A program made the translations under genes and the position numbers. Shown piece by piece: positions 8,500-18,326 of a stretch of 64,000 bases of DNA (position 1 is the stretch's first letter; each line of letters starts with the position of its first letter). The stretch is taken from positions 744,001 to 808,000 of the forward strand of contig NZ_PDJL01000003.1 of assembly GCF_002563795.1 (NCBI RefSeq), in the 5' to 3' direction. This DNA comes from Vibrio sp. ES.051 (GTDB lineage: Bacteria > Pseudomonadota > Gammaproteobacteria > Enterobacterales > Vibrionaceae). Below the pieces are notes generated by a model. That model ran no database searches and was not told where the DNA came from. It worked only from the letters and a program-made list of their open reading frames with translations.

Positions 8500-9168
8500 T
8501 TACACGGCTTCAAACGCCAATGCTTTTTTCTCAACTTGACGGAAAATCAACGTCAGGATGCCATTGACGCCCAAGTAAAATGCCCCTGCAATGCCAAACA
8601 CGGTTAGCGTATCGTAAGTTTGTGCGTTAATGCGCTGAGCATACCCCATTAAGTCCATGATAGTGATGGTGCTTGCCAACGATGTACCTTTAAACACCAA
8701 AATCACTTCATTTGAGTAAGCGGGGACCGCACGGCGAATCGCATATGGCAGCAGCACTTTCAGCGTCGCGGTTTTATTCATCCCCAAAGCACGACACGCT
8801 TGCCACTGGCCTGAAGGAATCGCGTTAAACGCCCCTTTGAACAACTGAGTACTGTACGCCGCCGTATTCAGTGCCAAGGCCAACATGGCACAAAACCAAG
8901 GTTGGCTAAACCAATTCCAAAGAAAGCTTTCTCTTACTGCATCGAACTGACCCGGACCATAGTACACCAAGAAAATTTGAACCAACAAAGGCGTACCTGT
9001 GAACAGAGTAATAATACCGCGACTCATCCAATGCAAACCCGGAGTACGTAAGATCAGGGTAAACGTCATCAGCAGAGCAAGGATACAACCGACCACTAAA
9101 GATGCGACGGTCAATTGTAAGCTTGTACCTAAGCCATCGAGCATCTGCCAAACGTGTTGTTCGTTCAT
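8500..9168 (-). CDS. artM: arginine-type ABC transporter permease (ArtM-like)
   Basis: This encodes 222 residues with several membrane segments and the polar amino-acid permease signature around [31 protein letters not shown], the EAA loop that docks to the ATPase. It overlaps the upstream permease gene by 4 bp and is the last gene of the four-gene importer operon. Its position as second permease after the ArtQ-like protein supports ArtM. Substrate specificity for arginine is inferred from the similarity of the ATPase to E. coli ArtP. Confidence 0.85.
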   Translation of the reverse strand: MNEQHVWQMLDGLGTSLQLTVASLVVGCILALLMTFTLILRTPGLHWMSRGIITLFTGTPLLVQIFLVYYGPGQFDAVRESFLWNWFSQPWFCAMLALALNTAAYSTQLFKGAFNAIPSGQWQACRALGMNKTATLKVLLPYAIRRAVPAYSNEVILVFKGTSLASTITIMDLMGYAQRINAQTYDTLTVFGIAGAFYLGVNGILTLIFRQVEKKALAFEAV

Positions 9169-9854
9169 GCGGTTGTCTCCTGTCCCATGCTCATCCCTTG
9201 GATGGAGAATTTTTTATCAATGCGCTTCACGGCGCGTTGCGTCACTAACGTAATTACCAAATAAATTGCTGCTGCTGTTGCGTACCAGGTAAAGGCTTCA
9301 TGCGTTGCAGCAGACGTTAGTTGTGCCTGTTTTAGTAAGTCCGTTACACCGATCAGAGAAACCAGCGCCGTATCTTTTAGCAATACAAGCCATTGGTTAG
9401 TCAAACCTGGTAGTGCGTGTCTGACCGCTTGTGGCAAAACAATACGAACAAATGCGTGAGATTGGCTGATACCAAGCGCGCTTGCCGCCTCTCTCTGCCC
9501 TCTTCCCACCGCTTTTAATGCTCCGCGTAACGTTTGAGAAGCGTAAGAAGCAAAGATCAGAGACAATGCCACCACGCCAGATAAAAACGGGCTAACCTCA
9601 ATAAAGTCTCCGGTGATCAAAAACAGAACCTGAGTCGAACCAAAATAAATGAACAACACGACAAGGATCTCTGGCAAGCCTCGTACAATCGTAACAAACG
9701 CCGTCATTGGCCATTTCACGACTGCACGACGAGACATTTCACCACTGGCGAATACCACCGCCAGGATCAAACCGACCAAAAGGCTTGTGAATGCCAGCTG
9801 AACCGTCATCCAGCTAGCTTGAACAAGCGACAGAGAGTAACCCGTTAATACCAT
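9165..9854 (-). CDS. artQ: arginine-type ABC transporter permease (ArtQ-like)
   Basis: The 229-residue inner-membrane permease has the EAA loop [30 protein letters not shown]. It starts 1 bp after the binding-protein gene and overlaps the ArtM-like gene by 4 bp, so translation is coupled. The two permeases would form the heterodimeric channel of a polar amino-acid importer. Confidence 0.85.
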   Translation of the reverse strand: MVLTGYSLSLVQASWMTVQLAFTSLLVGLILAVVFASGEMSRRAVVKWPMTAFVTIVRGLPEILVVLFIYFGSTQVLFLITGDFIEVSPFLSGVVALSLIFASYASQTLRGALKAVGRGQREAASALGISQSHAFVRIVLPQAVRHALPGLTNQWLVLLKDTALVSLIGVTDLLKQAQLTSAATHEAFTWYATAAAIYLVITLVTQRAVKRIDKKFSIQGMSMGQETTA

Positions 9855-9855
9855 A

Positions 9856-10587
9856 TTACTTACCGAAGTACTTGTTGTAGATTACGTCATATTGACCATT
9901 CGCTTTTACTGCTTTTAGTGCCGTGTTCAGCTTGCTCACTAGCTCGTCGTTATCTTTGTTGACTGCGATACCGAAACCGTTACCAAAGTATTTAGGATTA
10001 GTCACGTGTTCACCAACGTACGCTAGGTTGTCTTCTTTCTTAAACCACTCTGCAACGACTGCGGTATCACCGAAGACTGAATCAATACGACCATTCTTCA
10101 TATCGATGAATGCATCTTGATAGCTTGAGTAAGGTACTGCTGTGACACCCGGCATTTGATCGATTAGGTAGCTTTGGTGGGTAGAGCCGTTTTGCACGCC
10201 CACACGTTTATCTTTTAATGCTTGTTGGTCTGCTACTTTGTCTTTGATAGAAACAAATGCCGCAGAGTTATCATAGTAAGCGTCGGAGAAATTGACTTGT
10301 TCAAGACGCGCTTCAGTAATGTCCATTGCAGAAATCGCCGCGTCGTAACGTTTGAATTTTAATGCAGGAATTAAGCTGTCAAAAGATTGGTTGTGAAAGC
10401 TACATTTCGCTTCTATTTCTTTACATAGAGCGTTCGCTAAGTCCACATCAAAACCTTGAATTTGGTTGTTTTCATCCATGTATTCGAATGGTGCGTACGT
10501 CGCTTCCATTGCGAATTTAATCTCTTCTTGTGCCGCTACGTTTACTGATACAAGGCCGATTAGTGAAGCCAGTAGAATCTTTTTCAT
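9856..10587 (-). CDS. periplasmic amino-acid-binding protein (ArtI/ArtJ-like)
   Basis: The start at 10587 gives [20 protein letters not shown], a classical signal peptide with an AQ cleavage site, and a 243-residue precursor. The upstream in-frame extension to 10662 is rejected because it precedes the signal peptide. The mature protein shows the family-3 solute-binding pattern ([31 protein letters not shown]). Two cysteines (in NALCKE and AKCSFH) could form a disulphide. It lies between the ATPase and permease genes. Confidence 0.88.
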   Translation of the reverse strand: MKKILLASLIGLVSVNVAAQEEIKFAMEATYAPFEYMDENNQIQGFDVDLANALCKEIEAKCSFHNQSFDSLIPALKFKRYDAAISAMDITEARLEQVNFSDAYYDNSAAFVSIKDKVADQQALKDKRVGVQNGSTHQSYLIDQMPGVTAVPYSSYQDAFIDMKNGRIDSVFGDTAVVAEWFKKEDNLAYVGEHVTNPKYFGNGFGIAVNKDNDELVSKLNTALKAVKANGQYDVIYNKYFGK

Positions 10588-10667
10588 TGCAATACTCCGT
10601 GTGTATGTCTTAGGCTGACACTCGCAATGACAGCCGAGCTTATCTGTGATTGGTAAAGCCAATTGTT

Positions 10668-11396
10668 TTAGTGTTTTAAATAGTCCGCAAACTGAGTCGT
10701 TTGTGGATTAGAAAATGAATCGTGTGTGCCATGTTCAACAATGAAGCCTTTTTCAAGGTATAAAACATGGCTGGCGATCTTTTTAGCAAATTCAACTTCA
10801 TGAGTGACAACAACTTGAGTAATCCCCGTACCACTTAAATCTTTAATAATCTTAACTACTTGGTTGGTTATCTCTGGGTCAAGCGCCGCTGTAGGCTCAT
10901 CAAAAAGCAAAATTTCTGGTTTCATCATCAGGGCACGAGCAATCGCAACACGTTGTTGCTGACCACCAGATAATTGCATTGGCCATGCGTCTGCTTTATC
11001 AGCCAAATGCAACGTCGTAAGAATTTGCATTGCCTGCTTTCTAGCTTCGTCTTTATCCATGCCAGCCACTTTAATTGGAGCCTCAAGCAGATTCCCCATC
11101 ACTGTCATATGTGGCCACAAATTGTACTGTTGAAACACCATACCCACTTTACGACGAAGCGCTAAACCTTGCTTTTCTTTAATTTCAGTTGAGAAATCGA
11201 AAACGTCGTTCGCGATGTTTAACTTTCCGTTATCTGCTCCTTCTAGAAGGTTAAGAACACGCAGAAGAGAACTCTTCCCTGCACCACTTGGGCCCAGTAA
11301 CACCAACGCTTCACCGCTTTCACAATTAAAACTGACATCGTGAAGAACCTGTGTATCGCCATAGGATTTATTGACTCCGCTTACCTGAATACTCAT
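10668..11396 (-). CDS. artP: arginine-type ABC transporter ATP-binding protein
   Basis: The 242-residue ATPase starts [14 protein letters not shown], matching the start of E. coli ArtP; an extension of five residues to 11411 is possible. Walker [11 protein letters not shown]-loop FQQYNLWPH, signature LSGGQQQR, Walker B ILLFDEP and H-loop VVTHE are all intact. Strong similarity to ArtP over its length supports arginine or a related cationic amino acid as substrate. It is first in the operon artP-binding protein-artQ-artM. Confidence 0.88.
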   Translation of the reverse strand: MSIQVSGVNKSYGDTQVLHDVSFNCESGEALVLLGPSGAGKSSLLRVLNLLEGADNGKLNIANDVFDFSTEIKEKQGLALRRKVGMVFQQYNLWPHMTVMGNLLEAPIKVAGMDKDEARKQAMQILTTLHLADKADAWPMQLSGGQQQRVAIARALMMKPEILLFDEPTAALDPEITNQVVKIIKDLSGTGITQVVVTHEVEFAKKIASHVLYLEKGFIVEHGTHDSFSNPQTTQFADYLKH

Positions 11397-11465
11397 GCTG
11401 TCATACCGCATTAATTGTCAACTTGGCATTTATATTACCAATACGGATTTTTTATGCAATAAAAA

Positions 11466-11480
11466 TGTATAAAAATTTGA
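11466..11480. promoter_or_regulatory. weak ArgR-box-like site upstream of artP
   Basis: TGTATAAAAATTTGA lies about 70 bp upstream of artP and partly resembles the ARG-box pattern TGAAT-N4-ATTCA, with three mismatches. The region is very AT-rich, so a chance match is quite possible. Confidence 0.2.
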
Positions 11481-11616
11481 TTTGTTACTTTTTTGTATAA
11501 GCATTGAGCAGCATAACAGAGCATATAACTGGTTTGATAAGTAGTATTCCTGTTCGGGTCATCATGTAGTCAGATGCCTGTGACAAACTTAAAATTCTGC
11601 CTCGCTCATGATCAAA

Positions 11617-11640
11617 TAAGGCTGCCAAACGGCAGCCTTA
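11617..11640 (-). terminator. terminator of cheV
   Basis: A perfect 10-bp stem TAAGGCTGCC/GGCAGCCTTA with a 4-nt loop sits just beyond the cheV stop. The T-run on the minus strand is short. Confidence 0.7.
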
Positions 11641-11667
11641 TACATTAATTGTCACCACTATATTTAT

Positions 11668-12648
11668 TTACGCAAAGTTAAACACGTATTTGTCCATCAT
11701 GTTCACCATACGGCCTATTTCTGGCTTCGTGATGGTATCATTCGCCCCAAGCGAGAGTGCTTTTGAGCGGTTATCTTCACTCATTAGTGATGAGAACATG
11801 ATAATTGGCATTTCTCGGAACGCTTCAGTATCACGTAACCGTTTTACTAAGTGCATCCCGTCCATTCGAGGCATTTCTACATCCGTAACGACCGCATCCA
11901 ATAACTCTCGGACTGGCAAGTTTTCTTCTTTTGCTACTTCAATCAGGTTCATCAATTTCTCGTGAGCTTCACCGCCATCTTTACACGTGATCACGTTGTA
12001 GCCTGAAGACGCCAATGTGTCTTGGATTAAAGAACGGATAAAAGCAGAATCATCAACAACCATGACTGTTTTGGCATTACGTTTGCCAACTATTCTCTGA
12101 TTTAAATCTACCGACTTGTCCCCTTTCACATCGTACTTTTCCATACTCAGTTCAGGGTTAATATCGGCAATGATCTTCTCAAAATCGAGGATCATGATCA
12201 GATTCCCTTCTTTGCGGACCACGGCCACCACGCAATCTTGCTCACCCGCTTCGAGGAACTGGCTTGGCGATTCCACATCATTCCAAGAAATACGGTGAAT
12301 GCGCGAAATGCTATCAATAAGAAAGCCATTGGTCATTTTGTTGAAGTCAGTCACGATGACAAATTTGTGCTCGAGATCTTGTCGTGTAGGAACACCCAAC
12401 CAACCGGCTAAGTCGACTAACGGTGTCAACACCTCTCTAGATGAAAATACACCTACCATATGAGGCTGTGCATTTGGATAATCGGTTGTTTCTGGTACGC
12501 GGATAACTTCTCGTACTTTTGCTACGTTAATACCGTAATAACACGTTTTCGTGCTGCCATCAGGCAATTGTTTTTCTAAATGGAACTCAATAATTTCAAG
12601 CTCATTGGTACCACTTTCTGTCAAAATAGTGCTGGTTACGTTACTCAT
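11668..12648 (-). CDS. cheV: chemotaxis coupling protein CheV (CheW domain plus receiver domain)
   Basis: This encodes 326 residues from MSNVTSTILTESG. Residues about 20-170 form a CheW-like coupling domain (INVAKVREVIRVPETTDYPNAQP...GVFSSREVLTPLVDL). Residues about 190-326 form a response-regulator receiver domain with VMVVDDSAFIR and the phosphoacceptor region VVTDVEMPRMDGMHLV. CheV links chemoreceptors to CheA and is tuned by phosphorylation. The longer frame to 12714 is rejected because the homologous start is at 12648. It is monocistronic with its own terminator; no other chemotaxis gene is nearby. Confidence 0.93.
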   Translation of the reverse strand: MSNVTSTILTESGTNELEIIEFHLEKQLPDGSTKTCYYGINVAKVREVIRVPETTDYPNAQPHMVGVFSSREVLTPLVDLAGWLGVPTRQDLEHKFVIVTDFNKMTNGFLIDSISRIHRISWNDVESPSQFLEAGEQDCVVAVVRKEGNLIMILDFEKIIADINPELSMEKYDVKGDKSVDLNQRIVGKRNAKTVMVVDDSAFIRSLIQDTLASSGYNVITCKDGGEAHEKLMNLIEVAKEENLPVRELLDAVVTDVEMPRMDGMHLVKRLRDTEAFREMPIIMFSSLMSEDNRSKALSLGANDTITKPEIGRMVNMMDKYVFNFA

Positions 12649-13263
12649 AAACCCAATTATCCAACCAAAATACGCATCAGGAAAAAGTTTGATGCAAACG
12701 CCATGAGAAGCCATTCTCTGGCTAAAAATCCAAGAATCCTTTTTAGTCGTTACAACTAAATTTGTAAACCATCAAAAGGACGGTCACCGCACATTTCTAT
12801 ATCAAACAGTGAAAAAATGTCTCATTTTTGAACACGATAGAATGAGCCTTCTTGGGTGCGAATTTACTTTCCCACTTTTAACGACCATTTTTCTGAATAG
12901 TTTAGAGGTAATAGCGATCTCCCTGCTTTTTTTGTTGAACATAGTATTAATGCTCAACAAATAACTCAGTCTACACTTTAAGAAGTAATAGGCATGGTTC
13001 GAACTACAAGGATGGATTGAATTACTACAGACATTGAGCATGCGACTAAGGCAAGCCGCTTTTTATTCTCATCTTGAATGCTTACCACAAATTCCATGAT
13101 AAACTAGACAATTAATACAAAAGAGACGCTCAACTTTTCGAGACAGGGCAAACAAAGTAGACACCGTTTTAGTGCTCCTCGCCATAACAACATGTGTTAC
13201 CCGATGCTCGTATTACTACTCGAATCCCGTTGCAGCAGTGAAAAACTAAGGCATTAAATTCAA
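12649..13263. other. intergenic region between cheV and the ylqF-type GTPase gene
   Basis: This holds the cheV promoter region and the leader of the GTPase gene. The only structure seen is an imperfect dyad, TGTTGAACAT and ATGCTCAACA with a 7-nt spacer (12933-12959). No convincing coding region was found; a 79-codon minus-strand frame has no family resemblance. Confidence 0.5.
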
Positions 13264-14208
13264 ATGGTTAATAACTCTATCCAGTGGTTTCCGGGCCACA
13301 TGCACAAAGCACGTAAAGAGATCGAAGAAGCGATTCCACAAGTGGATGTGATCATCGAAGTACTGGATGCTCGTATTCCTTTCAGTAGTGAAAACCCTTT
13401 GATTTCTCAAATTCGTGGCGATAAGCCTGTCGTTAAAGTGTTGAATAAGCGAGACTTAGCCGACCCAGAACTAACCCAACTCTGGATTGAACACTTAGAG
13501 CAAGAGCAAAACGTGAAAGCGATGGCGATCACCACTTCCGAGCCTCAAGAAGTTCATCGCATTATGGAACTTTGCCGAAAGCTCGCCCCACACCGTGAAG
13601 AAGTTGGTAAAAACATTCGCACCATGATCATGGGTATACCAAATGTGGGTAAATCCACGATCATCAATACGCTAGCTGGCCGAACCATTGCCGTAACCGG
13701 CAACCAGCCTGCTGTAACGCGTCGCCAGCAACGCATCAACCTACAAAACGGTATCGTACTGTCTGATACTCCAGGGATTTTGTGGCCAAAAGTGGAAAAT
13801 CCACATAGTGGTTTCCGTCTCGCGGCGACCGGCGCAGTAAAAGATACAGCGATGGAGTATGACGAGGTTGCGTTCTACACCATTGAGTATCTCGCCGCTC
13901 ACTATGCTGACAAACTCAAAGAACGTTACCAAATCGAAGAGCTGCCAGAGTCCGATATAGAGATCATGGAAGAAATTGGTCGCCGCCGCGGCGCATTGCG
14001 CGCAGGTGGACGTGTTGACCTACACAAAGTATCGGAGATTTTGTTACACGAGCTTCGACAAGGCACTCTGGGGCAAATCACACTAGAACGCCCAGAAATG
14101 ATTACTCAAGAGTTGATTGAAGTTGAAATTGAAGCCGCTCGTAAAGAAGAAGAAAAAGCAAAACGCAAAGAAGACCGCCGCAAGCGATACCTTCGTAACA
14201 AGCGATAA
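13264..14208 (+). CDS. ylqF: ribosome biogenesis GTPase, YlqF/RbgA type
   Basis: The 314-residue GTPase has circularly permuted motifs: G4 NKRD (about residue 62) comes before G1 GIPNVGKST and G3 DTPG. This order is typical of the YlqF/YawG family, whose members help assemble the large ribosomal subunit. The start MVNNSIQWFPGHMHKARKEI matches the family N-terminus. The C-terminus is very charged (KEEEKAKRKEDRRKRYLRNKR), consistent with RNA contact. A strong terminator follows, so it is a single-gene unit. Confidence 0.92.
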   Translation: MVNNSIQWFPGHMHKARKEIEEAIPQVDVIIEVLDARIPFSSENPLISQIRGDKPVVKVLNKRDLADPELTQLWIEHLEQEQNVKAMAITTSEPQEVHRIMELCRKLAPHREEVGKNIRTMIMGIPNVGKSTIINTLAGRTIAVTGNQPAVTRRQQRINLQNGIVLSDTPGILWPKVENPHSGFRLAATGAVKDTAMEYDEVAFYTIEYLAAHYADKLKERYQIEELPESDIEIMEEIGRRRGALRAGGRVDLHKVSEILLHELRQGTLGQITLERPEMITQELIEVEIEAARKEEEKAKRKEDRRKRYLRNKR

Positions 14209-14283
14209 ACTAACGCTGTTACATTAAAATCGAACCACGGCAATGTATACTGGCTTCATCTTTGTGGTAATTTTGAATACTAA

Positions 14284-14307
14284 GGCGCGATTTTCGCGTC
14301 TTTTTTT
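14284..14307 (+). terminator. Rho-independent terminator after the ylqF-type gene
   Basis: A 7-bp stem GGCGCGA/TCGCGTC (one G-T pair) with a TTT loop is followed by seven T. Confidence 0.85.
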
Positions 14308-14591
14308 CGCTCTCTCAAACTCAAATCTCTCCCCTTTTCAAACCGAATACTACTCATGACTCCATTGTGCATAAAACAAAGAAAGCATCTGAAACTCAAC
14401 GTTTTTATTTAAATAACAACGCATGTAGAGCCCGGCCCCTTAAGGAATTACAGCCCACATCCAACCCTCAAATTCTGAGTTTGCAAGGCCTCGCAAACTT
14501 GTGCAACTAGGTTAGTGCAACTCTCCTCAAAATCCGCAATATGAATATTCGTCAGCGCTGGCGTTTTTTCCATATGACGAAGAGATTTATT
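14308..14591 (+). promoter_or_regulatory. cqsA upstream region with inverted and direct repeats
   Basis: The interval holds an inverted repeat AGTTTGC/GCAAACT (14478-14484 and 14493-14499) and two direct copies of GTGCAACT (14501-14508 and 14515-14522), all within 115 bp of the cqsA start. They could be regulator sites or leader structure; no known consensus was recognised. Confidence 0.35.
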
Positions 14592-15773
14592 ATGAGTGAA
14601 GCAACACAAACAAAACCACTTCCTTCCTTTATCGAAGAACGCCTAGATTTTCATATTCAAGATCTAATCGAACCAAATGAGAACCAAAAGCACCTTGTTC
14701 TTGGCAAACGTCCGCCCTGTAATGCCGTTGTAATGCAGAGCAACGACTACCTTGCACTATCACACAATAAAGAGATTCAAAATGCACATCGCAATGCCAT
14801 TATTCAGCACGATGATAACGTAGTGATGTCTGCAATTTTCTTGCAAGATGATGAGTCAAAGCCGGAGTTTGAAACTCAACTTGCACGTTTCGTTGGCATG
14901 CCAAGCTGCTTACTTTCACAATCCGGCTGGGCAGCTAATGTCGGCTTGCTACAGACCATTTGTGCACCAAACATCCCGGTATACATTGACTTCTTCGCGC
15001 ATATGTCTTTGTGGGAAGGTGCACGTATTGCGGGGGCGCAAATTCATCCTTTCATGCACAACAATACAAACCATTTACGAAAACAGATTAAGCGCCATGG
15101 CGCAGGTGTGATTGTCGTGGATTCGGTTTACAGCACCATCGGAACACTGGCTCCTTTACGTGATATTTGCGAAATAGCACAAGAACTTGACTGCGGTTTA
15201 GTCGTGGATGAATCGCACTCTTTAGGTACGCACGGCCCACAAGGTGCAGGGCTGCTGAAATCACTCAACTTAACCCACATGGTGGACTTTGTTACCGTCA
15301 GTCTCGCGAAGACTTTTGCTTATCGTGCAGGCGCGATTTTAGGTCCAGAAAAATTAGCCAAGACACTTCCATTTATCGCGTATCCAGCGATTTTCAGCTC
15401 AACGGTACTACCTCAAGAAATCGTTCGTTTAGAAAAAACTCTAGACGTTATTAAAAAAGCCGATGATAAACGAAAGGTTCTGTTTAAACGTGCTAAAGCG
15501 CTGACCATTGGGTTAAAACGAATTGGATTCACCATCCGTAGTGAGTCTCAAATTGTCGCGCTGGAATGCGGGAATGAAAGAAATACTGAGCGAGTTCGTG
15601 ACTTTCTAGAAGAAAAAGACGTGTTTGGCGCCGTTTTCTGTCGCCCAGCCACAGGCAAAAACAAAAATATCATTCGCTTTTCGATAAATGCCGATATGAC
15701 CGAAGCGGATGTCGAACACGTACTGACCGTATGCCAACAAGCGTTTGTTCATCCTGACCTTGAGTTTGTTTGA
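14592..15773 (+). CDS. cqsA: CAI-1 autoinducer synthase
   Basis: The 393-residue PLP enzyme of the alpha-oxoamine synthase fold makes the (amino)hydroxyketone signal CAI-1 from an acyl-CoA and an amino-acid-derived precursor. Long stretches agree with V. cholerae CqsA as remembered, including LLSQSGW, VYIDFFAHMSLWEGAR and VDESHSLGTHGP. The PLP lysine is K240 in SLAKTFAYRAGAI. The start MSEATQTKPLPSF is chosen by alignment with family starts; an upstream frame to 14541 adds 17 unlikely residues. It is convergent with cqsS, as in other vibrios, with a shared terminator. Confidence 0.96.
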   Translation: MSEATQTKPLPSFIEERLDFHIQDLIEPNENQKHLVLGKRPPCNAVVMQSNDYLALSHNKEIQNAHRNAIIQHDDNVVMSAIFLQDDESKPEFETQLARFVGMPSCLLSQSGWAANVGLLQTICAPNIPVYIDFFAHMSLWEGARIAGAQIHPFMHNNTNHLRKQIKRHGAGVIVVDSVYSTIGTLAPLRDICEIAQELDCGLVVDESHSLGTHGPQGAGLLKSLNLTHMVDFVTVSLAKTFAYRAGAILGPEKLAKTLPFIAYPAIFSSTVLPQEIVRLEKTLDVIKKADDKRKVLFKRAKALTIGLKRIGFTIRSESQIVALECGNERNTERVRDFLEEKDVFGAVFCRPATGKNKNIIRFSINADMTEADVEHVLTVCQQAFVHPDLEFV

Positions 15774-15803
15774 TTCATAGTCGGAGTTAACACGTAAACA
15801 AAA

Positions 15804-15830
15804 AAGAGCTCAGGTATTTGCTGAGCTCTT
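15804..15830. terminator. bidirectional terminator between cqsA and cqsS
   Basis: A perfect 10-bp stem AAGAGCTCAG/CTGAGCTCTT with a 7-nt loop lies between the convergent genes. An A-run on the left serves as the T-run for the minus strand. Confidence 0.8.
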
Positions 15831-15874
15831 ATACCACGCTAAATAACGGCAGGATAAATATGATGTAGCAACAC

Positions 15875-17920
15875 TTAAATCCAGTTTGCAATCTTATCAA
15901 ATAAACGATTTTTATCCGCAGGTTTAACAATAAAATCAGACATGCCAGAAGTCCCTATTTTATCTAATGTTACCTGTGAACTATCCCCGGTATGAGCGAT
16001 AATTGGTATCGACGCGTAATGCTTGCCTGAACTTCGGATCCGTTTTGATGCTTCAACACCATCCATAATTGGCATTTCTATATCCATCAGAATTAAGTCA
16101 ATATTCTCTTGTTCTAATGTATCAAGCGCCTGCTGTCCATCTTCTCTCTGAACAACCTCAAAACCCTGCTTTTCGAGTAACAACGCGGTAAACTTACGAA
16201 GAGATTCATTATCATCCACAACCATAATGGTACGTTTGTTTGATGCGTCTAATGGCACTAACAACGTTGGCGTCGAGACATAATTTGAATTATACAGCAG
16301 GCGATCAATGGCAAGCTTAGTATTGAGCAGCCAAGCTTGAGTCTCCATCCAAATTGGTTCATAAGCCGCTTTACGAGCCCTTTGAACCGGGTGCTGTTGA
16401 AAGAGGTAGACAATACGAGCTTCAGTAAAAGATAAGAGAGACTCGATACGGTCCAAATGGTTTGCTCTCGCGTCTAAACTCTCTAAATCTATAAAAATCA
16501 GATCAAATTCGAACTCATACTCTTTCTTTTTGAGCATCTGGTTCAGATCTAAAATTGTCAGTTCAAATCCCATAAACCGGCTGGTATCTGTCATTTTTGA
16601 CACGATAACATTTTGATTTGTAACAGTAAGAATGGTCTTGAATTTAGTCAGTTCATTTTTTATTTCCGTCACCACTTCTGAATGAATTGAAGGAAACGTC
16701 AAAGTAAATTGAGACCATTCGCCCTGCTGAGATTGGCATTCAATATTACCACCAAAAGAGCGCATTACTTTTTTACAAAATGGCAAACCGAGCCCATAGC
16801 TGCCTGATTTTCCGGTGGTGTAAAAGTCATGGAAAATACTACGCAATACAGCTGGCTCAATGCCCGCACCATTATCTGTCACAACAATTTGATTCGAACG
16901 TTTGTTACCGTTCATGGATACATGAATGTGAAACTCTTCAGAAGTACGATGATGAAAAGCGTTCTTGAAAAGGTTGTACATGACGTATTTCAACAGTGTA
17001 TCGCTACCGAAGAAATCAAACTCATTTCTCGCATCAAGAGAGATGGAGGAACGATCTGTCGCGCGTTTGTAGCTAAAACTCTCTATCGCCTTTTCAACCA
17101 CGGCTTGCGCCGAGTGTTTTTTAAAAGTCGAGCGAGATACACGGTTTTCATCAATGGAAGTTAGCAGTAAATCTATAGTCTCATTTCCGGACTGGATGAT
17201 TTTCATGGCATCTTCGCTGACTTCACGCAACAACGTAACGTCTTCCCAACTCATTTGGTACGGTTCTTTCTCTAACGCTTTCTTATTCGGCAAAATAGAC
17301 TGGATGACATCAATCGAGGTGCAAAGACCACTCAGGGGGTTACGCATCTCATGGGCAATGCCGGCACCAAATGATTTAGCGAGTGAAACTTTCGCTTCAT
17401 GCTCCACTTGGTTTCTAAAATAGAATAAATTGCCAAACACATAGATGAAAAAAAAGATGGGGACATGCGTCCAATCCATGGTTAAGTCAAGGTAAAACCC
17501 TTTCGAAACCCAAGCGAAAAACGTCGCCAGCCCAACCCCTACAAAAGTCTGAGCAAACATAACTCTAGTGACATGAACCAAAAGAATATGAAGAAAAATA
17601 GCAGACATGAATGACATCACCCAAACATTGGACCAATCATTCATCAGAAGCATATAGAAGAAAAAAAACGGTAAACAAGCCGTAATAGCAACTTGGTAAT
17701 AAAGGTGGATATACTGTCGCCATCTTGCCGACAGACGGTTTCTCACAATGATCCCAAAGAACAATAACGAGCAAAACAATCTTAACGGCAAATTTTCATA
17801 AGCCTGTGGGAAGATAAACTCCCAAACAACATAGTAAAATGGAAAGCCAAGAAATCCCATCCAACCGACGAGCGTCAGGTTTGGTTCGGCATACTGGTAA
17901 ACCTTACGTATCGCATCCAT
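15875..17920 (-). CDS. cqsS: CAI-1 sensor hybrid histidine kinase
   Basis: The 681-residue protein has an N-terminal multi-helix membrane sensor domain (about 15-168), a HisKA domain with GIAHEMRNPLSGL (H190), an HATPase domain (VVTDNGAGIE, GLGLPFCKKV) and a C-terminal receiver domain with D613 in LMDIEMPIMDG. This is the CqsS layout; it feeds LuxU/LuxO phosphorelay control of quorum sensing. The spacing from H190 puts F166 at the position of V. cholerae C170, the residue that sets ligand preference; Phe is the V. harveyi state. It is convergent with cqsA. Confidence 0.96.
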   Translation of the reverse strand: MDAIRKVYQYAEPNLTLVGWMGFLGFPFYYVVWEFIFPQAYENLPLRLFCSLLFFGIIVRNRLSARWRQYIHLYYQVAITACLPFFFFYMLLMNDWSNVWVMSFMSAIFLHILLVHVTRVMFAQTFVGVGLATFFAWVSKGFYLDLTMDWTHVPIFFFIYVFGNLFYFRNQVEHEAKVSLAKSFGAGIAHEMRNPLSGLCTSIDVIQSILPNKKALEKEPYQMSWEDVTLLREVSEDAMKIIQSGNETIDLLLTSIDENRVSRSTFKKHSAQAVVEKAIESFSYKRATDRSSISLDARNEFDFFGSDTLLKYVMYNLFKNAFHHRTSEEFHIHVSMNGNKRSNQIVVTDNGAGIEPAVLRSIFHDFYTTGKSGSYGLGLPFCKKVMRSFGGNIECQSQQGEWSQFTLTFPSIHSEVVTEIKNELTKFKTILTVTNQNVIVSKMTDTSRFMGFELTILDLNQMLKKKEYEFEFDLIFIDLESLDARANHLDRIESLLSFTEARIVYLFQQHPVQRARKAAYEPIWMETQAWLLNTKLAIDRLLYNSNYVSTPTLLVPLDASNKRTIMVVDDNESLRKFTALLLEKQGFEVVQREDGQQALDTLEQENIDLILMDIEMPIMDGVEASKRIRSSGKHYASIPIIAHTGDSSQVTLDKIGTSGMSDFIVKPADKNRLFDKIANWI

Positions 17921-18326
17921 ATTATTTATCTTGCCTACTCCACCTTAATGCTACAACCGTGTGATTTGCATTCATTCTTAGCATTTTATTATCTAGTAAT
18001 GATGTCTTACTTATCCTCATGATCAGCGCGAAACTCATCAAATAATTCACGGTGCTTACCTTTTATTTCAAATATTTATGATTGATTAAATCGTTTAGGA
18101 CTTACAATAATCTAGCATAGTTGCATATGCTTAGTGTCATTTTGCGAGTATCGCGTCGCATAAGAAAGCAGCGATGGGAGGTTACTCTCATTTGGCTTCG
18201 GAAGTGCTTACCTTCTAGCAGATTTAAAAATCTTTAGCTATAAGTTCAACTTGGCAAATATATTCATTTGGCACAAAAAAGAGCAACGTTTACGCTGCTC
18301 TTGTCGTATTCACTCAATTCGATTGT
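17921..18326. other. cqsS upstream region
   Basis: This AT-rich region of 406 bp should contain the cqsS promoter. Apart from the acetyltransferase terminator at its right end, no repeat or coding region was recognised. Confidence 0.4.
18279..18302 (-). terminator. terminator of the GNAT acetyltransferase gene
   Basis: A 7-bp stem AAGAGCA/TGCTCTT with a 10-nt loop is followed by a T-run on the minus strand. Confidence 0.7.

Noticed and set aside
10588..10662. N-terminal extension of the periplasmic binding protein
   Set aside because: It lies before a perfect signal peptide start at 10587.
12802..13041. 79-codon minus-strand frame in the gap before the ylqF-type gene
   Set aside because: No family resemblance, no ribosome site, composition like surrounding non-coding DNA.
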